Positions 34,751 through 43,296 of a stretch of 64,000 nt of DNA are shown one piece after another. Position 1 is the stretch's first letter. Each line of letters opens with the position of its first letter. The stretch comes from Jatrophihabitans_A lederbergiae (GTDB taxonomy: Bacteria; Actinomycetota; Actinomycetes; Mycobacteriales; Jatrophihabitantaceae), in contig NZ_JAVREH010000002.1 of NCBI RefSeq assembly GCF_031845305.1, positions 186,001 through 250,000 of the forward strand, written 5' to 3'. The position numbers and the translations under genes were made by a program. A model generated the notes under the pieces. The model saw only the letters and a program-made list of their open reading frames with translations. It did no database searches and had not been told where the DNA came from.

Positions 34751-35764
34751 GTGACCAATCAACCGCGGGTTCTCTCCGGCATCCAGCCGACCGGCGAGTC
34801 CATGCAGCTGGGCAACTACCTCGGCGCGGTACGCAACTGGGTCGCGATGCAGGACGGCTACGACGCCTATTACTGCGTGGTCGACCTGCATGCCATCACC
34901 CTGGAGCCGCCGGAGCCCGAAGCGCTGCGCCAGCGCACCCGGATCGTCACCGCCCAGCTGCTCGCCGCCGGCCTGGACCCGGACCGGTGCGCGCTGTTCG
35001 TCCAGTCGCACCTGCCCGAGCATCCGCAGCTGTCCTGGGTGCTCGAATGCCTCACCGGCTTCGGCGAGGCCAGCCGGATGACGCAGTTCAAGGACAAGTC
35101 CGCCAAGTCCGGGGCCGACCGGCAGGGCGTCGGGCTGTTCACGTACCCGATCCTGCAGGCGGCCGACATCCTGCTGTACCAGGCGGACCAGGTGCCGATC
35201 GGCGAGGACCAGCGCCAGCACCTGGAGCTCACCCGCAACCTCGCGCAGCGGTTCAACGCCAAGTACGGCGACACGTTCGTGGTGCCCGAGGCCTTCATCG
35301 GCAAGGCCGCGGCCAAGATCCTCGACCTGCAGGACCCGTCCGCGAAGATGTCGAAGTCCCGGGCCGAGAACGGCACCATCTTCCTCTCCGACGATCCGGG
35401 CGTGATCACCAAGAAGGTCAAGCGCGCAGTGACCGACACCGAGTCCGAGATCCGGTTCGACCCCGAGGCCAAGCCGGGGCTGTCCAACCTGCTCGCCATC
35501 CACGCCGCGTTCACCGACACCAGTGTCGAGGCGGTCGAGAAGGAGTTCGCCGGGCAGGGGTACGGCGCGCTGAAGAACGCCGTCGCCGAGGCCGTGGTGG
35601 CCTTCGCGCAGCCGTTCGCCGCCCGCACCCGTGAGCTGCTCGACGATCCGGCCGAGCTGGACCGGATCCTGGCCAGGGGTGCGGAGCGAGCCCGGGCGGT
35701 TGCCGGGCGCACGGTGGCCGACGCCTACGCCAAGGTCGGGTTCCTGCCGCCGGTGCAAGGCTGA
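34751..35764 (+). CDS. trpS: Tryptophanyl-tRNA synthetase
   Basis: TrpS charges tRNA-Trp. The GTG at 34751 gives 337 residues starting VTNQPRVLSGIQPTGE and has GGAAGGA nine bases upstream; an ATG at 34733 is in frame but has a weaker site. The class I signature appears as QLGNYLGAVRNW, and the KMSKS loop as PSAKMSKSRAENG. VDLHAIT, VFVQSHL-type and GEDQRQHLELTR segments fit bacterial TrpRS. The length is normal. Confidence 0.95.
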   Translation: MTNQPRVLSGIQPTGESMQLGNYLGAVRNWVAMQDGYDAYYCVVDLHAITLEPPEPEALRQRTRIVTAQLLAAGLDPDRCALFVQSHLPEHPQLSWVLECLTGFGEASRMTQFKDKSAKSGADRQGVGLFTYPILQAADILLYQADQVPIGEDQRQHLELTRNLAQRFNAKYGDTFVVPEAFIGKAAAKILDLQDPSAKMSKSRAENGTIFLSDDPGVITKKVKRAVTDTESEIRFDPEAKPGLSNLLAIHAAFTDTSVEAVEKEFAGQGYGALKNAVAEAVVAFAQPFAARTRELLDDPAELDRILARGAERARAVAGRTVADAYAKVGFLPPVQG

Positions 35765-35769
35765 TCCCG

Positions 35770-36354
35770 GTGGGTGACGGCGCAGCGGACCTCGGCGGGT
35801 CCTCGGCTCAGGCGACCCAGGCCGCAAACGGCTGCGGCAAGATGACGGTGGGGGTCGCGCTGGCGATCCCCGAGCCGCACGCCTCGGTGCTGTCCGGCTG
35901 GCGTCGCCGGATCGGTGACCCCGAGGCCGACAAGATCCCGGTGCACGTCACCCTGCTGCCGCCGACCGAGTTCGACGCCGGCGAGCTGCAGCTGGTCGAG
36001 AAACACCTCGCGGACGCCGCTACCACTGTCCTGCCGTTCACCATGCGGCTGTCCGGAACCGGCACGTTCCGGCCGGTGTCGCAGGTGGTGTTCGTCCAGG
36101 TGTCGGCCGGCATCGCCGAGTGCGAGCTGCTCGAGCGGGCCGTCCGGCGGCATCCGATCGATCGCGACGTGGCCTACCCGTACCACCCGCACGTCACGGT
36201 GGGCCATGACATCGACGACGACAGACTGGACGAGGCCTTCGACGAACTGCGCGACTTCGTCGCCCAGTTCGGCATCGACCGCTTCACTCTGTACTCCCAG
36301 GACGAGAACGGCGCCTGGCATACCCACCGCGAGTTCTTGTTGACGGGGCCGTAG
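35770..36354 (+). CDS. 2'-5' RNA ligase family (2H phosphoesterase) protein
   Basis: The two HxT motifs of the 2H phosphoesterase superfamily are present: His59-Val-Thr61 in IPVHVTLLPP and His141-Val-Thr143 in YHPHVTVGHD. The family includes RNA ligases and cyclic phosphodiesterases acting on RNA ends. The GTG at 35770 starts five bases after trpS. An ATG at 35842 (MTVGVALAIPEPH) may be the true start, since many homologues begin there. The gene lies between trpS and yihY, the same order I recall for Streptomyces. The substrate is unknown. Confidence 0.83.
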   Translation: MGDGAADLGGSSAQATQAANGCGKMTVGVALAIPEPHASVLSGWRRRIGDPEADKIPVHVTLLPPTEFDAGELQLVEKHLADAATTVLPFTMRLSGTGTFRPVSQVVFVQVSAGIAECELLERAVRRHPIDRDVAYPYHPHVTVGHDIDDDRLDEAFDELRDFVAQFGIDRFTLYSQDENGAWHTHREFLLTGP

Positions 36355-36356
36355 CG

Positions 36357-37445
36357 GTGCCGGCGAATCCGCTGGGGCCGGTCAAGGCCGTTCGCGCCAG
36401 CCTCAGCCGGCGGTGGCAGGCCCTGAAGAGGGATCGTCCGGGCGTCGAGCACGTGGTGGCGGCGTACCAGCACTACAAGGACCACCACGGCGATCACCTG
36501 GCCGCGGCGATCACCTACTTCAGCTTTCTGGCGCTCTTCCCGCTGGTGCTGCTGGGCGTCTCGATCACCGCGTTCGTGCTCGCCTCGGACCGGCACCTGC
36601 AGAACGAGCTGCTGACGAAGGTCGGCTCCAGCATGCCCGGCGGTTTCGGTGACACGGTGCAGAAGGCGATCGAGACCGCCATCAACCAGCGAGCCGGTGT
36701 GGGAGTGATCGGACTGGCCGGTGTCGCGCTGACCGGCCTCGGCTGGATCGACAACCTGCGCACCGCCATCGACACCGTCTGGGGCCTGTCCGAGTCGAAG
36801 CGGTCCTTCCTCGCCAAGAAGCTCTCGGACGCGCTGGTGCTGCTCGGCCTGGGTGCCGGAGTGGTGCTCTCGCTCGCCGTGACGGTCGGCGGGACGGCCG
36901 CCAGCGGGCTGTTGCTGCGCGCGTTGGGGCTGCCCGACGTGACGGGCGCCGGCACGGTCACCCGGATCGTGGGAATCGCCCTCGGCATCCTCGGCAACAT
37001 GATCATCTTCGGCTGGTTGATGATCAGGCTGCCCGACCTCCGGGTCACTCGGCGCACGGCGGTGCGGGCCACCCTGCTTGCCGCGGTGGGGTTCGAGGTG
37101 CTCAAGATCGTCGGCACGTATTACATCGCCCGGGTCACCCACTCCTCGACCGGAGCCGTGATCGGTCCGGTGGTCGGCGTGCTGGTGTGGATCGATCTGG
37201 TGTCGCGCTACCAGCTCTTCTGCGTGGCGTGGGCGGCAACGTCCGAACCCGAGCGCTCGCGGCTGGCGCCGGTCGACGCGCCGGTGGCCGGTCCGCCGGT
37301 GCCGTCCACGACGGGTGCTCCCGCTCCGGTGTCACCGGTCGGGATCGCCGCCGGCATCTTCAGCGCCGGTGCCGCGGTCGGCGCCGGTTCGCTAGCCATC
37401 CTGCGGCGGCAGCGAGAGCGACCCCGGCGAACAACGCCGGAATGA
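36357..37445 (+). CDS. YihY/BrkB family membrane protein
   Basis: This 362-residue protein has an N-terminal cytoplasmic segment with VVAAYQHYKDHHGDHLAAAI, then about six membrane helices beginning TYFSFLALFPLVLLG, the usual YihY pattern. GWIDNLRTAIDTVWGL is a conserved loop. The C-terminal 70 residues are Pro/Ala-rich with one more hydrophobic stretch and a basic end (RRQRERPRRTTPE). The GTG start follows the previous stop by two bases. Its last 86 bases overlap the convergent dacC gene. The function of the family is not settled. Confidence 0.88.
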   Translation: MPANPLGPVKAVRASLSRRWQALKRDRPGVEHVVAAYQHYKDHHGDHLAAAITYFSFLALFPLVLLGVSITAFVLASDRHLQNELLTKVGSSMPGGFGDTVQKAIETAINQRAGVGVIGLAGVALTGLGWIDNLRTAIDTVWGLSESKRSFLAKKLSDALVLLGLGAGVVLSLAVTVGGTAASGLLLRALGLPDVTGAGTVTRIVGIALGILGNMIIFGWLMIRLPDLRVTRRTAVRATLLAAVGFEVLKIVGTYYIARVTHSSTGAVIGPVVGVLVWIDLVSRYQLFCVAWAATSEPERSRLAPVDAPVAGPPVPSTTGAPAPVSPVGIAAGIFSAGAAVGAGSLAILRRQRERPRRTTPE

Positions 37446-38727
37446 GTTGCCCCGGCGCGGGCATCGCCGACGCGTTGCTGCTGGCTGCCGCTCCCAGGCC
37501 CCGCCCGGCGGCAGGATTTCCGTCGGCGGCCGGAGCTGGCGCGCGCTGGGCGTGGGTGGCTGGTTTGCCGGTCGCGGGAGCCGTCTCGACCGGGGCATCG
37601 GCAGCGATCGGTCCGGCCAGCTTTCCCACCGGGCTGACGAAGCGGTTCAGCGAGAAGCCCCAGTCGAACAGCTCCGCCGCCTGCTGGAACTGGTCCAGCG
37701 GCACCCGCTCGCCGCGCAGCATGATCAGCCCCAGCGTGCGGCCCTTGCGCCGGACGGCGGACAGGTAGGTGTGCCGGGCGGCGTCGGTGTAACCTGTCTT
37801 GGCGACGAGCGCGCCGGGCACCGCCCCGAAGAAGTTCAGGCTCTGGTTGTCGAACTCGTACGGCCCGACCTTGCCGTACCTGCTCGACCTGGCCGGGTAG
37901 CTGGCACTGGGCAGCTTGTCGTAGGCCACCAGCCGGGGTTGCCCGACGAACGCCCGCAGGACCAGTGACATGTCGTAGGCGGAGGTGAGCTGGGTCCAGC
38001 CGTCGAGGCCGGACGGGGTCTGGACCACCGTGTCGTAGGCGCCGAGTTGCCGGACCTTGGCGTTCAGCTGCCCGACCGTCTTGGCGACGCCCCCGTTCGC
38101 CTGTGCCAGTGCGGCCGCCGCGTCGTTGGCCGACACCAGCAGCAGGGCCTGGAACAGCTGGTCGACGCTGTAGCGGCCGCCGGCCAGCAGACCCACCGCC
38201 GAGCCTTCGGCATGCGCGGCGCCCGGTGACACCACGACCACCCGCTTCGACGGCAGGTTCGGCGCCACCGTCACGGCGGTCAGGGTCTTGAGGATGCTGG
38301 CGGGCTGATAGCGGCCGTGCGGGTCACGCGCCGCCAGGATCTCGCCGGTGCCCAGGTCGGCCAGTACCCAACTGCGCGCGGTGAGGCCCCGGGGCAGCGG
38401 CGGCGCGCCCGTGGGCAGCACCAGCCCGCGGCTCGCGAGCTGCGGGCCGCCGGGGACCGCGCCGTTGGGTGCCTTGGCGCCCGCCGGCGGATGCGGGCTG
38501 GGAGCTTGCGGGGACGCCGCGGTGGACGTCGGCTCGGGCGCCGTCAGGGTCGCCGCGGGCCGCGAACCGGTCGCGGCCGCCTGGAAGCTCAGTGGTTGCG
38601 CCGCGATCGCGATCGCGGTCGCTGCCGGCCCGAGGCTCGTGCCCGCGATCAGCACGGCCACGGCCGGCCCGAGCACCGAGCGCACGCACCGCACCGGCCG
38701 GCTGGTCGGATGCTGCCTGGCCGTCAC
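37360..38727 (-). CDS. D-alanyl-D-alanine carboxypeptidase (penicillin-binding, S11-like)
   Basis: This 455-residue protein has a GTG start, a signal-anchor-like hydrophobic stretch at about 16-45 and a Pro/Ala-rich stalk. The penicilloyl-serine transferase domain follows, with Ser144-x-x-Lys147 (PASILK), Ser199-Ala-Asn201 (SAND) and Lys310-Thr-Gly (AKTGYT). A C-terminal hydrophobic helix (LIPALFAGVALAAAAGWL) with a basic tail would hold it in the membrane. It trims pentapeptides of peptidoglycan outside the cell. Its 3' end overlaps yihY by 86 bases on the opposite strand. In Streptomyces the homologue I recall (SCO4847) is directly next to the SCO4848 gene, whose homologue here lies 19 kb away. 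Confidence 0.9.
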   Translation of the reverse strand: MTARQHPTSRPVRCVRSVLGPAVAVLIAGTSLGPAATAIAIAAQPLSFQAAATGSRPAATLTAPEPTSTAASPQAPSPHPPAGAKAPNGAVPGGPQLASRGLVLPTGAPPLPRGLTARSWVLADLGTGEILAARDPHGRYQPASILKTLTAVTVAPNLPSKRVVVVSPGAAHAEGSAVGLLAGGRYSVDQLFQALLLVSANDAAAALAQANGGVAKTVGQLNAKVRQLGAYDTVVQTPSGLDGWTQLTSAYDMSLVLRAFVGQPRLVAYDKLPSASYPARSSRYGKVGPYEFDNQSLNFFGAVPGALVAKTGYTDAARHTYLSAVRRKGRTLGLIMLRGERVPLDQFQQAAELFDWGFSLNRFVSPVGKLAGPIAADAPVETAPATGKPATHAQRAPAPAADGNPAAGRGLGAAASSNASAMPAPGQLIPALFAGVALAAAAGWLANRRRPRHRR

Positions 38728-38889
38728 CGGGTAAGGCTAGCCGGTATGGAGTGGCCGCTCGGGGACGCGGCTGCTGGGTGGGGATGCCCGCCTGCGTGCG
38801 GTTGCGCAGCCAGCGACCGTCAACTCGATACAGTCTTGGTGTGGGTTCGACGGCCGATCCGACGCTGTCAACAGATGGGCTCTGGTTCT

Positions 38890-40523
38890 GTGATCCAGGA
38901 TTTGCGCACGACCCGGGATCTCCGGACGGCCGCTGATGCGGTGCTGGTGGTGGGTTCGGGTGCCGCCGGTCTGGCCCTGGCGCAGCGGGTCTCCGAATCT
39001 GGTCGGTCGGTGGTGGTGCTGGAATCCGGCGGTGACCTCACGGCGACGTCGGACCCAGGGACGGACACCGCAGATCTGAACGAGGGTCTGAATCTGGGCC
39101 TTGCTTACACCGGCCTGCGGGATGGCCGCTCGCGCAATCTCGGTGGCACGACCCAGCTCTGGCACGGCCAGTGCATGCGGTTGCATCCCATCGACGTGCG
39201 ACCCCGGCCGTGGGTGCCGCACAGCGGCTGGCCGATAGCGCTGACCGACCTCGATGAGCACTACGCCGCGGCTGAGCGGTGGCTCGGGGTGACCGGACGT
39301 GGCTATGGCCCCGAGCGGTGGCAAGAGCATCCCGAGCTGGCCCCATTGCCTGGGATTCCACCCGGCTGCTGCACGACTTCACCGAGTACGCCCCGAAACC
39401 CATGCTCGGACGCGTGCACCGGTCGGCCCTCGTCCACAACCCGCTGGTCCAGGTGATCCTCAACGCGACGGTCGGTGCGGTGCTGACCGAGGACGGCCGC
39501 ACGACCGGTGTGGTGGTGTACGGCCCGGACCGGCGACGGGTCGAGATCCGCGCCGGGAACGTGGTGCTCGCGGCCGGGGCCATCGAGAATGCCAGGCTGC
39601 TGCAGCTGAGCGACCCAGCAGCCATCGGCCTGGGGGACGGTCGCCAGCACACCGGCCGATTCCTCCAGGACCACCCGATAATCCGGACCGCCGAGGTCAT
39701 CGCGGAGGACTTCCGCCTGCTGCAGGATCGCTACGTCGCCCTGCACCGGGGTAAGCGGCGGCTCTTTCCGAAGGTCCGGCTGGCTCCAGGGGTCCAGCAG
39801 GAGCGGGGGCTGCTGGATGCCACCGCTGTCTTCGTCCACGACCACAGTGAGCCCGGACTGGCCGCAGCCAGGCGCGTACTCACCGCGGCGCGAGCACGGC
39901 GGATGACCGAACGGCCGGTCGCGGACGTGCTGACCGCGCTGCATACGCCGGTTCCGGTACTTCGTGACGGCTACCGGCGCTTCGTGTTCGGGCGCTCCAC
40001 CGCAGCGCGCCCGTCGGCGGTCTGGCTCCAGGTCTGGCTGGAGCAGACGCCTGATCCGGACAGCCGAATCTCGCTGAGCGCACAGACGGACAGCCTCGGC
40101 ATGGCCCGTGCCCAGGTCGACTGGCGCGTCGGGGACCGCGAGATCGAGACCAGCCGCCAGCTGACCCGCTGGATCGCCGCGGACCTGCGGCGGCTCGGCC
40201 TAGCGCGGGTGCGAGAACTGCCGGCCATGCAGGACGACGATGCCTGGCGTGCCGGGGTCACCGATGCCTTTCATCCCTCGGGCACCACCCGGATGTCAGA
40301 CTCCCCGGACACGGGGGTCGTCGATCCTGCCCTGCAGGTCCACGGGGTGCGCGGCTTGCACGTCGTCGGCGGCAGCGTGTTTCCGACCAGCGGCTACGCC
40401 AATCCGACGCTCACGATCGTGGCGTTGGCACTGCGGCTGGCCGACCGGCTCGCTGTCACGGCACCGCCTGGGCGCGATCCGGGGGCGACGGTGCGACCCG
40501 GGGGCGATGGTCTCAGCCGCTGA
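38890..40523 (+). pseudogene. GMC-family FAD oxidoreductase, frameshifted
   Basis: The N-terminal frame (GTG 38890, VIQDLRTTRDLRTAADAVLV; an ATG at 38875 is possible) has the FAD loop VVGSGAAGLALAQR and the GMC signature RNLGGTTQLWHGQ. The pattern is lost after HPELAPLP near 39349, and the frame one base earlier continues WDSTRLLHDFTEYAPKP to the end. One missing C in TTGCCTGGG would explain it. The C-terminal part keeps the active-site His (AFHPSGTTRM) and Asn (SGYANPTLT). Repaired length is 544 residues, normal for GMC enzymes that oxidise sugar or alcohol hydroxyls. It overlaps the convergent aldo/keto reductase gene by 11 bases. Confidence 0.82.
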
Positions 40524-41424
40524 TCAGGCGGTTCAGGACAGCGTGGACGGGCTCGGGCAGCGGTTCATCACCCAGCACGAGCCGCCGGAGCGGGGCGAGC
40601 CGTTCGGGTCGGCTGGTGGCCACGATGACGTCAGTCAGGCCCAGCGTCGCCGAGCGGGCAATCAGGGCGTCGGCAAGACCGGAGGGTCCTGCCCAGGCGG
40701 TGCCGGCGGTGACCTCCCGCCACTCGGCGCCCAGTTCGGAACCGGAGTCCAGCCGTGCCCGGAGCTGTGTCAGCTGCGAGGCCGACGGTCCCAGCACACC
40801 GTGCCCCACCCTGACGGTCACGGTGTCGGGCAGGAGCACCGGCGGCGACAGCGGGCCGGCCGAGAAGTGCGCGACCTGGAACATCTCGGGTGCTCGGTCC
40901 AGGCAGTCCCGGGTCAGGCCGTTCGCGGTGGCCACGCCCAGCTGACCGACGTCGCCGCGCGCGAGGAACCCGCGCAGGCAGGACAGCAACTCCTCGGTGA
41001 TGTCGTCCGGCCTGACCTCGTGCAGCACGAGGCGGTCGAGTCTGCCCAGCCTGGACAGGGAGGTCTCGATCGAGGCCAGCACATCCGCGGTCTGGAACTG
41101 ACCGTGCCCCGCTGGGCGAGCATCGCCGCGCAACCGCTGCTGGAGCGTTGCCGTTAGCCGCCGGGCGACCGCTTTGGCAAGGCGTACCGAGCGGGATGGC
41201 GGCGAGGCGGGCTCGATGCCCACCTTGGTAGTGATCGTCGGTGGGGGATCGAGGTCGGCGGCGTACCGGCCCAGCTCCGCCTCGCTGCGTCCATATCCGT
41301 AGGACGGCGCCGTGTCGAAATGCCGGAAGCCTTCCTGGTGCGCCCGTGCCAGCAGGGATCTCGACTCGGTGGGGGCCACCACCCCGAAGAGATGAGCCGT
41401 TCCGAATACCGGATTCGCAGCCAT
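40513..41424 (-). CDS. Aldo/keto reductase family protein
   Basis: This 303-residue TIM-barrel oxidoreductase has Asp37 and Tyr42 in FDTAPSYGYG, Lys67 in TTKVG and His135 in LVLHEV, the complete aldo/keto reductase tetrad. NADPH-binding residues near the C-terminus are less clear. It is convergent with the GMC gene and divergent from the malectin/beta-helix gene. The pairing of a GMC oxidase with an aldo/keto reductase next to glycosyltransferases suggests oxidation and re-reduction of a sugar hydroxyl, an idea from context only. Confidence 0.85.
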   Translation of the reverse strand: MAANPVFGTAHLFGVVAPTESRSLLARAHQEGFRHFDTAPSYGYGRSEAELGRYAADLDPPPTITTKVGIEPASPPSRSVRLAKAVARRLTATLQQRLRGDARPAGHGQFQTADVLASIETSLSRLGRLDRLVLHEVRPDDITEELLSCLRGFLARGDVGQLGVATANGLTRDCLDRAPEMFQVAHFSAGPLSPPVLLPDTVTVRVGHGVLGPSASQLTQLRARLDSGSELGAEWREVTAGTAWAGPSGLADALIARSATLGLTDVIVATSRPERLAPLRRLVLGDEPLPEPVHAVLNRLISG

Positions 41425-41529
41425 GAGAACACCTAATCTGAGACTACTTAACGCGGATTTGATGTAACCTTGTCACAAAACAATCACCCAGAGTATTCAA
41501 GCTGCTCTATCAGCCCCAGGGACACGCCC
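41425..41529 (+). promoter_or_regulatory. Upstream region of the malectin/beta-helix gene
   Basis: This AT-richer spacer separates the divergent aldo/keto reductase and beta-helix genes. GACTACTTAACGC at 41442-41454 recurs with one change (GACTTCTTAACGC, 52527-52539) upstream of the second beta-helix gene, on the same strand relative to the gene. AGGGA at 41518-41522 is the ribosome binding site for the GTG at 41530. Confidence 0.4.
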
Positions 41530-43242
41530 GTGTACGCCTTCCGCCTCACCAGCCGTTCAAACTTCATCGCCGTCACCGGATGCTTGCTGGCCACGACCGC
41601 GATACTCACTCACGCCGGCACGTCCGTCGCCGCTGTCACCGCCGTGCGGCCGACCTCGGCCCACCTCGTGGCCGCCGGTCGCGCGGTCACCGACCGCTCC
41701 GGCCAAGTGTGGTCGACCGATTCCGGGTTCGCCGTCGGTGGCACGTTGAGCACCACGTCGCAGTCGATCCTGGGCACTACGGAGCCGAAGCTGTTCCAGA
41801 CTCAACGCTACGGCATGAGCGGCTTCAAGATCCCGCTCGCGGCAGGCACCTACCAGGTCACCGTGAACCTAGCTGAGCACTACTGGCCCAAGGCTCGGCA
41901 GCGCATCTTCAGCATTAGCGCCGAGGGCCACACCGTCGCGAGCGGCGTTGACGCGGTGGCCGAGGTGGGGGAGTTTCACGCCTACCAGCTGCGCTTCTCC
42001 GTTCCGGTCAGCGATGGCACTCTCGACCTGCGCTTCACCGCCCAAATCGATCACTCGATGCTGTCCAGCGTCAGTGCGGTGCTGTCGAACTCGGCTCCGG
42101 TGACCAGTGCCCCGGTGTCGCTGGCCGCCCCGGTGACCAGTGCCGCCCCCGTGAGGACTGTCCCGGTGTCGCTGCCCGCCGACGCAATGCGGCCGGAGAG
42201 CTTCGGCGCTCGCGGCGACGGCTCCACCGACGACACCGCCGCGCTGCAGAAGGCCTTCGACAGTGCGCCCGCGGGAGTGCCGGTCTATCTCACGCCGGGT
42301 CGGAGCTACCCCCATGCCACTGTGCTGCACCTGCGGGTCCCCGGCTTGCACGTCACCGGTGCCGGGGTGCTGCTGGCCACCTCCGAGTCGCGGTCCTCGG
42401 TGTGGATCGAGTCCGACAACGTGCTGCTCGACGGCGGGGTGGTGATCCGGACCGCCAGGACGACGCAGCGCTGGTCGGCATGGGAACAGATGGGTGTGCG
42501 CGTGGTCGGTCACCGAGGAGTGGTTCTGCGTGGCATCGTCGTCGATGGCTCGGCCGCGGCCGGTATCTACATCGGCAATCAGGCCAGCCAGTTCGTGCTC
42601 GATCAGGTAACCGTGCGGAACACCCGCGCCGACGGCATCCACATGACGATGGGTGCCCATGACGGCCAGGTGATCTCGCCGACGGTGGCCAACACCGGTG
42701 ACGACGGAGTTGCCGTCGTGTCGTACGCCTCGGACGGCCCGGCCTGCCACGACATCACCGTCAAGGCTCCCCGAGTGCTGGGCACGACGTGGGGACGTGG
42801 ACTGTCTGTTGTGGGCGGCACGCGGATCACCGAGACAGACATCGACGTCGAGCGGACGTCGGCCGCGGGCGTGTACGTAGCTTCGGAGGGCAGTCCCTGG
42901 TACACCGCCGCGCCGCAGAGCGTAAGTATCGCGGGAGGTTCGATCAGTGACGCCAACACCGATGCCGGCGTCGATCACGGCGCTGTCCTGGTCATGAGTG
43001 GCGCGGTGGGGCACGCCCCCGACGCCGTCACGATCCGGGGTCTGGCGATCTCGTCGACGCGGGCCTCTGCCAGCCGGGACATCGGTGTCGTCACCTACGG
43101 AACCGCACCGAAGTCCATTCTGTTCGCCGACCTCGCGATCACGGGAGGCCCGAAGTCGGCGTACCAGGGCAACACGCCGCAGACCAGCTACCAGGTGCGC
43201 AACCTGACACAGAACGGCATCCGGCTCGCCGACCGGGGCTGA
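41530..43242 (+). CDS. Secreted malectin-like plus GH28-like beta-helix protein
   Basis: The GTG at 41530 gives 570 residues with a signal peptide (hydrophobic 12-35, ending near TSVAA). Residues 40-186 resemble a malectin carbohydrate-binding domain (GQVWSTDSGFAVGG, YQVTVNLAEHYW). After a Pro/Val/Ser linker, ESFGARGDGSTDDTAALQKA begins a right-handed beta-helix of the pectate-lyase/GH28 superfamily. It has ADG (Asp368), GDD (Asp391, Asp392) and a GRG at 422-424. These line up with the NTD, GDD and GHG motifs of polygalacturonases, with His replaced by Arg423. It is probably a depolymerase or epimerase acting on the locus polysaccharide. Confidence 0.78.
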   Translation: MYAFRLTSRSNFIAVTGCLLATTAILTHAGTSVAAVTAVRPTSAHLVAAGRAVTDRSGQVWSTDSGFAVGGTLSTTSQSILGTTEPKLFQTQRYGMSGFKIPLAAGTYQVTVNLAEHYWPKARQRIFSISAEGHTVASGVDAVAEVGEFHAYQLRFSVPVSDGTLDLRFTAQIDHSMLSSVSAVLSNSAPVTSAPVSLAAPVTSAAPVRTVPVSLPADAMRPESFGARGDGSTDDTAALQKAFDSAPAGVPVYLTPGRSYPHATVLHLRVPGLHVTGAGVLLATSESRSSVWIESDNVLLDGGVVIRTARTTQRWSAWEQMGVRVVGHRGVVLRGIVVDGSAAAGIYIGNQASQFVLDQVTVRNTRADGIHMTMGAHDGQVISPTVANTGDDGVAVVSYASDGPACHDITVKAPRVLGTTWGRGLSVVGGTRITETDIDVERTSAAGVYVASEGSPWYTAAPQSVSIAGGSISDANTDAGVDHGAVLVMSGAVGHAPDAVTIRGLAISSTRASASRDIGVVTYGTAPKSILFADLAITGGPKSAYQGNTPQTSYQVRNLTQNGIRLADRG

Positions 43243-43296
43243 TTCAGTTCGATATCACAGCCAATCCAGATAAAATTCATGTGAGATTTTGATACG

